The notes below the pieces were generated by a model that searched no databases, was not told the origin of the DNA, and saw nothing but the letters and a program-made list of their open reading frames with translations. Positions 7,985-16,371 of a stretch of DNA of 42,254 nt are shown in pieces. This DNA is from Myxacorys californica WJT36-NPBG1 (GTDB taxonomy: Bacteria > Cyanobacteriota > Cyanobacteriia > Leptolyngbyales > Leptolyngbyaceae). Position numbers and translations under genes: made by a program. The DNA is taken from the NCBI GenBank assembly GCA_019359315.1, contig JAHHHO010000047.1, positions 1 to 42,254 of the forward strand, in the 5' to 3' direction. The stretch's first letter is position 1. The number at the start of each line of letters is the position of its first letter.

Positions 7985-8686
7985 TTAAACAGGAAGCTGG
8001 TCAATGTCCTCATTCGCCCCAATCACGACGATCGCCGTCCCTCTAGGAAGCTTAGTGTCAGGCTCAGGATTGATGATAAATTTGCTGTCATGACTAAAGG
8101 CAAGTAAGTTCAGCCGATAGCGCGATCGAAGCTTTAGTTCTGCGATCGTTTTGCCACTAAAACTTTCAGGAATAATCAGTTCAACGATGCTATGTTCTGG
8201 ATCGAGATCAAACCGCTCTAGAATGCCAGGTTTTGTCAGCGCTCGCGCCAAGTTGTGCCCCATTTCATGCTCTGGAAAAACCACATGATCGGCGCCGACT
8301 TTCTTAAGCACCTTCTCGTGAATCTCTGATGAGGCTTTAGCCACTACATGAGGAACGCCCCCTTCTTTTAGGTTGAGCGTTGTGATGATGCTCTCCTGCA
8401 CATAGTTTCCGATCGCCACAATCACCGTATCTTGCTCAAAAAGTCCAGCTTCTCTCAACGCAGCAGGCTGAGTCGAATCGATTTGCCTTGCGTGGGTGAC
8501 AATCCGATCAGACAATGCCTGATCGACTCGACTCATATCGGTATCAACTGCCAGAACTTCATGCCCGGCCCTATGCAGCGTGCCACAGACAGCACGCCCA
8601 AATCGTCCTAGACCAACCACAGCAAACTGCTGATTCCGACGATCGGAGCGCAGATTATGAAAGAAACTGAGTGAAGACAGATTCAC
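7985..8686 (-). CDS. ktrA: Potassium uptake regulatory subunit KtrA/TrkA (RCK protein)
   Basis: A 233-residue cytosolic RCK protein that gates the KtrB channel subunit. It has an RCK_N Rossmann domain with the nucleotide motif VVGLGRFGRAV and the acidic residue at the end of the second strand (LAVDTD), then an RCK_C domain (about 150-233) with SIVELIIPESFSGKTIAEL. I choose GTG at 8686 because GGAG lies at good spacing before it; a TTG at 8698 is the other option and adds four residues. KtrB lies immediately upstream on the same strand (104-base gap), forming a ktrB-ktrA unit. In other bacteria RCK_C domains of KtrA bind c-di-AMP, which is relevant because a PgpH-type enzyme lies 9.5 kb away. 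Confidence 0.9.
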   Translation of the reverse strand: MNLSSLSFFHNLRSDRRNQQFAVVGLGRFGRAVCGTLHRAGHEVLAVDTDMSRVDQALSDRIVTHARQIDSTQPAALREAGLFEQDTVIVAIGNYVQESIITTLNLKEGGVPHVVAKASSEIHEKVLKKVGADHVVFPEHEMGHNLARALTKPGILERFDLDPEHSIVELIIPESFSGKTIAELKLRSRYRLNLLAFSHDSKFIINPEPDTKLPRGTAIVVIGANEDIDQLPV

Positions 8687-8790
8687 AACCTTCTCCAAGC
8701 CAACGATGGGTAACCGTTACCGAAGGACACGTCAACAAGGTGAGGCGACCGACAGATAACAGGGGTAGATCCAATCATAGTTTGAATGGG

Positions 8791-10131
8791 TCAACCGACA
8801 AGCAAATTTTCTTCAGGATAGTTTACAAAGCTAGGTTTAGAGTCGCCTAAAATTGCGCCTACCAGCAGCAAGACTCCAACCCGGCCGACATACATCACTA
8901 GAACAAGCACCAGTTGCCCTGGAACCGATAGATTTGCGGTTCCAATTGCCGAAAGCCCTACCGTTGCAAAGGCAGAAACAACCTCAAACACAATGCGAAT
9001 AAAGTCAACCCCAGGGTCAGTTAAGGTAATTAAAATCGTCGCGATCAGCACCGTTGCAGTTGATCCCATCAACACTGCGATCGCTTTAAAAATCAAGGCA
9101 GTCGGAATCTGGCGATGATAGCACAGCACCTCTTCTTTGCCTTGCAATACAGCTTTGGTACAGTTCACCAGCACTCGTAGTGTGGTTGTTTTGATGCCGC
9201 CGCCCGTACTGCCCGGATTTGTGCCAATAAACATCAGCAAGATTGTGATGCATAATCCTGCGCTCGTCATCTTAGTAATGTCAATCGTATTGAAACCGGC
9301 TGTTCGTGGGACCACCGCTTGAAACCAAGCCGCCAAGACTTTTCCCGATAAATCCATGCTTCCTAGCGTTTGGAAATTGCGAAACTCGGTCATGAAGATG
9401 GCAACGGTGCCCGTTACTAATAGAAACAGGGTTGTACTAGTGGCGACTTTGAAGTTGAGCGAAAAGACTGGTTTACAAGGCAACCGCTTGAAGCGATCGC
9501 GCCCCCACAAATAGGCCTCCATAATCACTTGATAGCCGATGCCCCCAAGAATAATCAGCCCGGTAACGATCGCAACCAACCCAGGATTGCTGGCATACTG
9601 AATCAAGTTGTCAGAAAATAGGCTAAAGCCTGCATTGTTAAAGCTGTTGACGCTGTGAAAGATCGATTGCCACAAGGCTAAAGCGGGGCGATCGCGAAAT
9701 TGGGGCAGAAAAATCGGCATCAGCAGCAGAACGCCCGTGATTTCAATAAACAGGGTCGTGGCGATGATCGACTGTATCAACCCTGCTAGTCCAGACAATC
9801 CTTCTACATCCAACGATTGCTGAACGGCAATTTTATCTCGCAATCCCAATCGTCTTCTCAAAACTAACAGCAAGACGGTAGTTGCCGTCATGTACCCCAA
9901 GCCGCCAATTTGCACTAAGAGGACAATAAACAACTGTCCCCAGAACGAGTAAAACTTCCCGACATCAACAATTGAGAGCCCGGTCACACACACTGCGGAA
10001 GTAGCGGTAAATAGGGCAATGATAGGGGAATTCGAAGAGCCATTAGTAGTCGAGAAAGGCAACATGAGGAGCAATGTGCCAGTCGTAATCACCATTAAGA
10101 AGCCCAGACAGATGGTACGCGAGACAGTCAT
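8791..10131 (-). CDS. ktrB: Potassium uptake transmembrane subunit KtrB/TrkH
   Basis: A 446-residue polytopic inner-membrane protein with the four M1-P-M2 repeats of the Trk/Ktr/HKT family. The four pore loops with their selectivity glycines can be seen: TSAVCVTGLS, NSFNNAGFSL, PRTAGFNTID and SAFATVGLSA. An intramembrane gating loop with small residues (IGTNPGSTGGGIKTTT) follows the third. It imports K+ (with Na+ in known Ktr systems) under control of KtrA. ATG at 10131. It starts the ktrBA unit, divergent from a histidine kinase gene 281 bases away. Confidence 0.95.
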   Translation of the reverse strand: MTVSRTICLGFLMVITTGTLLLMLPFSTTNGSSNSPIIALFTATSAVCVTGLSIVDVGKFYSFWGQLFIVLLVQIGGLGYMTATTVLLLVLRRRLGLRDKIAVQQSLDVEGLSGLAGLIQSIIATTLFIEITGVLLLMPIFLPQFRDRPALALWQSIFHSVNSFNNAGFSLFSDNLIQYASNPGLVAIVTGLIILGGIGYQVIMEAYLWGRDRFKRLPCKPVFSLNFKVATSTTLFLLVTGTVAIFMTEFRNFQTLGSMDLSGKVLAAWFQAVVPRTAGFNTIDITKMTSAGLCITILLMFIGTNPGSTGGGIKTTTLRVLVNCTKAVLQGKEEVLCYHRQIPTALIFKAIAVLMGSTATVLIATILITLTDPGVDFIRIVFEVVSAFATVGLSAIGTANLSVPGQLVLVLVMYVGRVGVLLLVGAILGDSKPSFVNYPEENLLVG

Positions 10132-10412
10132 GAGGAGTGATATTAGTTGAGACAGTCCGATAGATCATCAAAATAGATCTCAAAGATAACGCTATCACAG
10201 TGTGCATTCTTCAGTTCTTTAGTCCAGAAACAGCTCTCAACTGGCAGCAAATGCGATAACAGATGTAGTAAATGAACTTTTGATTTTCCTTTGTTCTTAG
10301 CGAAGGCATTTGCCCGATGTGCTACCTCTGAAATGATTAAAAATAGGGCAAGATCTAAAGTTGTAATAATAGAGGTGTAATAGAGGCTAGACCTCGAATC
10401 TTGCTAACCCTG

Positions 10413-11699
10413 ATGTTTCAAACGACCCGTCGCCGTCTCGCACTCTGGTATACCACTATTACGGCGGTACTTCTGCTCGTTTTTGCAAGCGGAGTTTACT
10501 TCTATGTTCGCAGCACCTTGATTGAGCGTATTGATGACACCTTAGATCACGTTGTAGAAGTCGTCCAGCGATCGCTGGTGATTCAACCAGAAGGCACTCA
10601 GATTCGCGTCAATGTAGAAGAAAGTTTTCGGGATAATGCCATTGCTTTAGAAGATGATCACATCGATTTGGAATGGATTAGTCCTATCGGAGAAACGTTG
10701 TGGTCTACATTTGCAGAGCCGATTTTCGTTCCGTTACATGTCAATACTACAGGTGAGACGGTTCATGTCTCCGAAACGCAATTGCTGCGTCAGGTAACGC
10801 AGCGAGTGCAGATTGGGCGGCAAGTATTGGGCTATTTGCGGGTGAGTCACCCTTGGTTTGAAGTGACCAAACCTGTTCGTCAACTCGTCTTCGATCTGAG
10901 TATTGGAACCACGATGATGATCGGCATTGTTGCTGCAATTGGTTGGTTTTTGTCCGGCATTGCGATGCAGCCGATTCGAGAATCGTACCAACAGTTAAAA
11001 CAATTTACAGCCGATGCCTCTCATGAGTTGAGAAACCCGATCGCAGTCATTCAGACCAATGTTCAAGTTGCACTTTCTGATCCAAACCCTGATCCGCAAA
11101 GTCAACGTCATCATCTACAGGTAGTAGAACGCCTAACAAGACGCTTAGGGAAACTAGTAGATGATCTATTGTTTCTTGCTAGACAAGATAGTGGAATTGT
11201 CCAACCCCATTGGACAACGGTTGATCTGAGTGATTTGTTAGCAGAAGTGTTAGAAGAACAAGAAACAGTGGCGGAAGAAAAAGCGATCGCACTCTCGCTC
11301 GATCTCAAAGATGAAGCTGACTGGATGACGCAATGCGATCGCGATCAGCTATCTCGTCTATTTACAAATCTAATCAGCAACGCGGTGCAATACACACCCA
11401 AAGGCGGAACGGTTGCACTAAATGTAACTCGTCCGAAGCGCTCTAATGGTTCTGTCCTGCAAGTCAAAGTGATTGATACCGGAGTTGGCATTGCTGAAGA
11501 GGCGCTGCCGAAGTTGTTTGATCGGTTCTATCGGGTTGATTCGGCAAGAACAAAAGCAACGGGCGGCTCGGGGTTGGGATTAGCGATCGCTCATGCCATT
11601 GTGGAAAATCATCACGGACACATTCAAATTGAAAGTAAAACAAATCAAGGCACAACCGTAACCGTAACGCTACCGCAAACAGCACAAGATCCACCTTAA
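10413..11699 (+). CDS. Two-component sensor histidine kinase
   Basis: A 428-residue membrane kinase with two transmembrane segments (about residues 12-32 and 160-182) around a periplasmic sensor loop of about 125 residues, then a HisKA domain with His204 in FTADASHELRNP and a HATPase domain (N box NLISNAVQYTPKGG, G1 VIDTGVGIAEE, F box LFDRFYRVD, G2 GGSGLGLAIAHAI). It resembles the RppB-like OmpR-class kinases of cyanobacteria. No response regulator gene is adjacent, so its partner is unknown. ATG 10413 is chosen; an in-frame TTG at 10401 is the other possibility. It is divergent from ktrB, which could place potassium uptake under its partner, but that is only suggestive. Confidence 0.9.
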   Translation: MFQTTRRRLALWYTTITAVLLLVFASGVYFYVRSTLIERIDDTLDHVVEVVQRSLVIQPEGTQIRVNVEESFRDNAIALEDDHIDLEWISPIGETLWSTFAEPIFVPLHVNTTGETVHVSETQLLRQVTQRVQIGRQVLGYLRVSHPWFEVTKPVRQLVFDLSIGTTMMIGIVAAIGWFLSGIAMQPIRESYQQLKQFTADASHELRNPIAVIQTNVQVALSDPNPDPQSQRHHLQVVERLTRRLGKLVDDLLFLARQDSGIVQPHWTTVDLSDLLAEVLEEQETVAEEKAIALSLDLKDEADWMTQCDRDQLSRLFTNLISNAVQYTPKGGTVALNVTRPKRSNGSVLQVKVIDTGVGIAEEALPKLFDRFYRVDSARTKATGGSGLGLAIAHAIVENHHGHIQIESKTNQGTTVTVTLPQTAQDPP

Positions 11700-11989
11700 T
11701 TAAGCTAATTTCCCTTATTTTAGCTAACGGATCTTCAATTTATTTAGGTCATAAATCTTTTAGATAGTTCCGCCTTTAGGCATACATTCTGATGAGGCAA
11801 ATCTCTCAACATTAGTAGCCAATGCTTGAACACACTAATTGGTTCTCGTGCAACAGATCTGAGAGGGAACGCAGCAAACCTAACAAGTCTGATTGGTGCT
11901 GAAATTTTAACTCTCGCAATTTCAACTTCAACTCTCTAACTCTCAGTGCAAAGTCCCAGTGCAAACTCTACCAGCGCGGAGGAACAACA

Positions 11990-12613
11990 TTGCAATTACA
12001 ACATTTGCCGCAATCTCTTATCTCTAGCATGGCTGCTTTCGCAGCGCTGACCACCTTAGCGATCGCGCCCGTCCGTGCTGCTGACTTCAACCTCTCAGGA
12101 AAGTTCTCAGCTCCACGCTCACCCGACTTTCTTCAGCTATATCCTGATCTGGCTCCATTTGTCGGGGGTTCATTTGATGGCACTTACTCGGCTGAAGGTC
12201 TTCCTCCAAAATACGAACAAGTGATTAATTTTTCTGACTGGCAAATCAATCTGCGCAACCCAGCGGGAACTGTTTTGGCTACTAGTTCACCTACTGTTTC
12301 ACGAAGTCCAGGAGTTGCAAGTGGCACCCATTCTCGTGACCCTTTTGCAATCCGCCTACTCTTTGAGTTTCCCACCGAGCGAAACAATCTCACCCTCGAT
12401 ATAGAGTTCCCACCGGACTTTAATGGTGAAGGAATCGCGATCGACGATGGAATCGCCGGCAGACCAGGATTGCGAACCCGAGAAGCACTTCACGGTGATG
12501 CTTTGCCTTACCAAGATACGAGTAGTACCCCAGTTCCAGAACCCAGTACTTTTTTGGGTGCTGCGATCGCGAGTGGTATGGTTTGGCGGATGAGAAAAAG
12601 AATAAGACGCTGA
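11990..12613 (+). CDS. PEP-CTERM sorting domain protein
   Basis: A 207-residue exported protein. A signal peptide ends near APVRAAD (about residue 30). The C-terminus has the PEP-CTERM pattern: VPEPST, a hydrophobic helix (FLGAAIASGMVW) and the basic tail RMRKRIRR. Such proteins are cut by an exosortase and placed in the envelope or extracellular matrix. The middle has no recognised domain but resembles the beta-rich part of other cyanobacterial PEP-CTERM proteins. The start is TTG at 11990, supported by GGAGG at 11978-11982. No exosortase gene is in the window. Confidence 0.8.
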   Translation: MQLQHLPQSLISSMAAFAALTTLAIAPVRAADFNLSGKFSAPRSPDFLQLYPDLAPFVGGSFDGTYSAEGLPPKYEQVINFSDWQINLRNPAGTVLATSSPTVSRSPGVASGTHSRDPFAIRLLFEFPTERNNLTLDIEFPPDFNGEGIAIDDGIAGRPGLRTREALHGDALPYQDTSSTPVPEPSTFLGAAIASGMVWRMRKRIRR

Positions 12614-12889
12614 GCAGAAGATGGTTCCCTTAGAGCAACGCAGGGACCACTCGAACGGGCCAAGGAGACGACCTTGAAGTCTGCTACAAAACGGGTTAAC
12701 CCACTGCTAATGCGCTCTAACTGACGTAGCTTGTATGAGCTAAATTGACCAACGTTGACAAAGTTTCTGTTAATTTGCTCAGATTTATCGCCTAACGGTT
12801 TCTTTTTGCGCTAACGTACGGACTTATAGTGGGATCTACCAAGGGAGTCTATAGAGCGAAATCTATAGAGTTTGGATAGAAGAGCTTGG

Positions 12890-12948
12890 GTAATTTTTCT
12901 ACTTCCACAACAAAACTATTTGTTTTGTTGTGGAAGTAGAAAAATTAC
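12890..12948. repeat. Perfect 27-bp inverted repeat with 5-nt loop
   Basis: The left arm 12890-12916 begins GTAATTTTTCTACTTCC, and the right arm 12922-12948 is its exact reverse complement. The loop is TATTT. The inner part is ACAACAAAAC/GTTTTGTTGT. It is too long and too AT-rich near the base to be an ordinary terminator, but a 3' run GAAAAATTAC follows the stem. It could be a cruciform-forming element, a small palindromic repeat family, or a bidirectional processing site. Confidence 0.9.
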
Positions 12949-13100
12949 AAAGGCAAAATGCAATTTCGGAAGAATCGCAAAGATGCACTTAAATCTGCTC
13001 CCTCTGTTCCCCCTTCAAAGGTGTAATAACCGAACACGTAGAAGTACGGTTGAATTCGAGAACACATAAATCTGCCTTTAAGGCGATAGAAATACCTATT

Positions 13101-13133
13101 TAGACTGAGATGCGCCTCCAAAAAATCAGTCTA
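13101..13133. other. Hairpin in the leader of the glycosyltransferase gene
   Basis: TAGACTGA (13101-13108) pairs with TCAGTCTA (13126-13133), leaving a 17-nt loop that contains CGCCTCC, a pyrimidine-rich stretch able to pair with Shine-Dalgarno sequences. It is 235 bases before the start codon. Role unknown. Confidence 0.5.
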
Positions 13134-13368
13134 GCAGCGCCCTGTAAATCTATCAGCAGGTCGGTACTTTTGCATATGCAATTTTGTAGCCTTCTATATA
13201 TTACGAGCGTAGGAACAAAGGTAAAGTCTAAAATGTCAAGTCGAAATTTCCGTCTTGGCAAAAAACAGATTCTCCCGTAGATATTGCTTAGCTACCTTGC
13301 TGCATCTAGCAAGTAAAGCTTTCACTCGTGATGAGGCTACCGAACCATTAACCTTGTAGGAGGTTTAT

Positions 13369-14454
13369 ATGCGGATTGCTCAAGTTGCCCCATTGTGGGA
13401 GCGGGTTCCCCCCCCAGCTTATGGCGGCATCGAACTGGTGGTAAGTTTGCTAACCGATGAGTTAGTGCGACGCGGACATGAAGTGACGCTGTTTGCAACT
13501 GGCGATTCGCTCACCCTCGCGAAACTTGAATCAGTTCACGCTCGTGCAGTGCGTCTTGATCCACTCGTAAAGGAGTATCAAATTTATGAAATGCTGCAAT
13601 TGACGCAGGTTTATGAGCGTGCCCATGAGTTTGATGTAATTCATTCTCACATGGGGTGTTCTGCTTTGCCCTACGCAAAATTTACGAAAACTCCGACCGT
13701 TCATACGCTACATGGCGTATTCAGTTCGGACAATGAGAAAATTTACGCTTATGCTCGCACTCAGCCCTTTGTGAGCATCTCAGATGCACAGCGAGAGGCT
13801 CGCCTAAATCTTAATTGTGTTTCAACGGTTTACAACGGGATTGATGTAGACAGCTATAAATTCTATTCCAAACCCTCTGATCCTCCCTATCTTGCCTTTT
13901 TAGGTCGGTTGTCGCCTGAGAAAGGTCCACATATTGCGATCGAGATTGCCAAGCGTACTGGCTGGCGGCTCAAGATGGCAGGAAAAGTAGATATTGTTGA
14001 TGAAGAATTTTATGAAACCGAACTTAAACCCCATATTGACGGTGAACAAATTCAATATTTAGGTGAAGCTAACCACATTCAAAAAAACACATTGATGGGT
14101 AACGCTTATGCGACCCTCTTCCCGATTACTTGGCGCGAACCGTTCGGCTTGGTCATGGTGGAATCGATGGCATCGGGAACGCCTGTGGTTGGAATGAATT
14201 TGGGATCTGCCCCAGAAGTCATTGCTCACGGCAAGAGTGGATTTTTGTGTGAGTCAATTGATGACTGCATTGCTGCCCTTGATCAAGTTTCGAGTCTTGA
14301 TCGGGCCGTCTGTCGTCAGCACGTGGTTGACAACTTTAGCGTCGAGCGCATGACCAATGGTTATGAGGCGGTTTATCGTCAGTTAGTTGGTGAACGCTTT
14401 AAACACAATGGTCGTTTATTGAGTTTGAGTGCACTGTCAGATCAACGGAATTAA
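13369..14454 (+). CDS. Glycosyltransferase family 4 (GT-B fold)
   Basis: A 361-residue cytosolic glycosyltransferase. The N-terminal domain has the GT4 start VAPLWERVPPPAYGGIE and the loop HEVTLFATGDS. The C-terminal donor domain begins at FLGRLSPEKGPHIAIEIAK and has the E-x7-E motif in EPFGLVMVESMASGTPVV. Donor and acceptor cannot be told from sequence. ATG 13369 follows an excellent TAGGAGG ribosome-binding site. A terminator follows 2-30 bases after the stop, so it appears to be monocistronic, although a second GT4 gene lies 267 bases further on in the same direction. Confidence 0.9.
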   Translation: MRIAQVAPLWERVPPPAYGGIELVVSLLTDELVRRGHEVTLFATGDSLTLAKLESVHARAVRLDPLVKEYQIYEMLQLTQVYERAHEFDVIHSHMGCSALPYAKFTKTPTVHTLHGVFSSDNEKIYAYARTQPFVSISDAQREARLNLNCVSTVYNGIDVDSYKFYSKPSDPPYLAFLGRLSPEKGPHIAIEIAKRTGWRLKMAGKVDIVDEEFYETELKPHIDGEQIQYLGEANHIQKNTLMGNAYATLFPITWREPFGLVMVESMASGTPVVGMNLGSAPEVIAHGKSGFLCESIDDCIAALDQVSSLDRAVCRQHVVDNFSVERMTNGYEAVYRQLVGERFKHNGRLLSLSALSDQRN

Positions 14455-14455
14455 G

Positions 14456-14484
14456 AAGGTGGGTCTAGGCATCCGCCTTTTTTT
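14456..14484 (+). terminator. Rho-independent terminator after the first glycosyltransferase gene
   Basis: AAGGTGG (14456-14462) pairs with CCGCCTT (14473-14479) with one G-U pair and a 10-nt loop, followed directly by a run of seven T. It starts one base after the stop codon. Confidence 0.75.
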
Positions 14485-14721
14485 ATCCTCATTTTTAGGG
14501 AATCTTCTGGCGCTCCGATAGACGGCTTGCAATCGGCAGGGCAGACGGGCGGAAACATTAGTTAGACAAGGCCAATAGACAGCCCCGTTTGCTTAAAATC
14601 TGCTGCTGACCTACGGTTGCAAGAAGTTCGATGACCCGTGTTTTGTTCAGGTGAGGCAGGAGGTGTAGCGGCTTTGTGCCCTCTCCTAGCGCCTCTACTT
14701 TGTCTTCATGAGGTGAACGTT

Positions 14722-16173
14722 ATGGTATTTGTGAACGGAAAGTCATTAAATGATGGTTCTACAGGGTTGCGATCGACATTCTTTACGTCCCGATCAAACA
14801 CGCCCAGTCGGCAGGCGATCGCACTGATCTCGGATCATGGCGATCCGGCTGCTGAGATTGGAAAAGAAGAGGCAGGCGGCCAGAACGTGTATGTGCGGCA
14901 AGTGGGTGAAGCCCTCTCGAAGCTGGGTTGGCAAGTGGATATGTTTACCCGCAAAGCGAATGCAGACGATCCAACGATCGTGCAACACAATCCATATTGC
15001 CGCACGATTCGGTTGAGCGCTGGACCGGAAGAATTTATCCCGCGCGATCGCTTGTTTGAGTACATGCCGCAGTTTGTTGAGGAGTTCCAGAAGTATCAAG
15101 CCAAGCATCACTATCCATTAATTCACACCAACTATTGGATGTCAGCTTGGGTTGGGTTAGAAGTGCAAAAGACCCATAACGTTCAGCTGATTAATACCTA
15201 TCATTCTCTCGGTGCTGTGAAGTATGAGGCGGTTCCCGATCGTCCTGCGATCGCTGATACTCGATTAGCAGTTGAAAAGGCAATTCTGGAACAAGCGCAC
15301 TGCACAGTTGCAACCAGTCCTCAAGAAGCCGAGATGCTGCGATCGCTCGTTTCCAGTTTGGGACACATCGAAGTGATTCCGTGCGGAACCGATGTGAGTC
15401 GATTCCACGCCATTCCAAAAGCAGACGCCCGGATTCAGCTTGGCTTAAATCCGACCGATGAGGTCATGCTGTATGTGGGCCGTTTCGATCCGCGCAAAGG
15501 AATCGAAACGTTCGTGAGAGCGGCTGGATCAATCAAACAAAATGCTGTAGACGCCTCTAATCTACGTTTAGTGATCGTCGGTGGTAGCGATCCAACAAAA
15601 TCGGATGGACAGGAACGCCAACGCATTGAGCAACTCGTTAACCAATTAGGATTGGCAGATCACACTACTTTTGCGGGAAGAGTCGGACACGATCTCTTAC
15701 CGCTTTATTACACGGCAGCCGACGTCTGCGTGATTCCAAGTCACTACGAGCCGTTTGGATTAGTTGCGATCGAAGCAATGGCGTGCGGCACTCCGGTTGT
15801 TGCCTCTAATGTGGGTGGGCTGAAGTTTAGCGTTGTTTCTGAAGAGACAGGATTGCTCGTTCCGCCCCAAAATGAGGTTGCCTTTGCTACAGCAATTGAG
15901 CGCATTTTAACGGATGAACTGTGGGCAAGGAAGTTAAGAAAACGCGCCTGCGAACGAGTGCAACAAAATTTTAGCTGGACAGGAGTAGCAGCTCAATTGA
16001 GTGATTTATATCGACGGATGCTGGCTCAGTCGATCATGAGTGACAGCAGTTCATCCAATCAGCTTGTCATTAGTGCACCGCCTAACCCAGACGAAACCGC
16101 CGCATCATCGCGCAAAACGATTTCAACAACTGCGACAACAGCTTCGTCAAAGAGTTTGACCAAGGTGTCGTAG
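14722..16173 (+). CDS. Glycosyltransferase family 4, sucrose-phosphate-synthase/MshA-like
   Basis: A 483-residue GT-B glycosyltransferase. The N-terminal domain has LISDHGDPAAEIGKEEAGGQ followed by NVYVRQVGEALSKLGW, the donor-loop arrangement seen in sucrose-phosphate synthases and MshA-like enzymes. The C-terminal domain has YVGRFDPRKGIETFV and the E-x7-E motif in EPFGLVAIEAMACGTPVV. The last 45 residues are Ser/Thr/Ala-rich and probably disordered. I start at ATG 14722 (MVFVNGKS) because GAGGTGAA precedes it by 5 bases; an upstream GTG would add 28 unconserved residues. A strong terminator follows. It may act in soluble sugar or exopolysaccharide synthesis, but that is not decided by the sequence. 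Confidence 0.85.
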   Translation: MVFVNGKSLNDGSTGLRSTFFTSRSNTPSRQAIALISDHGDPAAEIGKEEAGGQNVYVRQVGEALSKLGWQVDMFTRKANADDPTIVQHNPYCRTIRLSAGPEEFIPRDRLFEYMPQFVEEFQKYQAKHHYPLIHTNYWMSAWVGLEVQKTHNVQLINTYHSLGAVKYEAVPDRPAIADTRLAVEKAILEQAHCTVATSPQEAEMLRSLVSSLGHIEVIPCGTDVSRFHAIPKADARIQLGLNPTDEVMLYVGRFDPRKGIETFVRAAGSIKQNAVDASNLRLVIVGGSDPTKSDGQERQRIEQLVNQLGLADHTTFAGRVGHDLLPLYYTAADVCVIPSHYEPFGLVAIEAMACGTPVVASNVGGLKFSVVSEETGLLVPPQNEVAFATAIERILTDELWARKLRKRACERVQQNFSWTGVAAQLSDLYRRMLAQSIMSDSSSSNQLVISAPPNPDETAASSRKTISTTATTASSKSLTKVS

Positions 16174-16210
16174 TTGGACTGTAAATAAATACGTGAATCC
16201 CAAAAACTGC

Positions 16211-16255
16211 GTACAAAAATCTCCGCTTCCTTCAAGGAAGCGGAGATTTTTGTAC
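16211..16255 (+). terminator. Strong bidirectional terminator (22-bp perfect stem)
   Basis: The arms 16211-16232 and 16234-16255 are exact reverse complements around a single central base, with ATTTTTGTAC on the 3' side. It follows the second glycosyltransferase stop by 38 bases and also faces the end of the GH13 gene, 117 bases away, so it can end transcription from both sides. Confidence 0.85.
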
Positions 16256-16371
16256 AACAAAAGAGGCAATTGATTTTGACTTAAAGTGGCAACAGATTCA
16301 CTGAGTAAATGGAATAGACGAACCTATCTGTTCCTTTACATCCACTATCAAATCCGTTGCCAATCCGCGTC

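Larger units (their letters stand above)
12614..13368. other. 755-base gene-free spacer containing a long palindrome
   Basis: No credible gene was found; the one open frame of 65 codons (12872-13069) passes straight through a palindrome and has no good start signal. Contents noted: two copies of CTATAGAG (about 12850-12870), a 27-bp perfect inverted repeat (12890-12948) and an 8-bp hairpin with a loop containing CGCCTCC (13101-13133). The last 30 bases hold the ribosome-binding site of the glycosyltransferase gene. Confidence 0.6.

Noticed and set aside
12872-13069. 65-codon open frame on the + strand
   Set aside because: It runs through the 27-bp palindrome, has no good ribosome-binding site and no family resemblance.
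14638-14721. Longer start for the second glycosyltransferase
   Set aside because: The added 28 residues are not family-like, and a better ribosome-binding site precedes ATG 14722.
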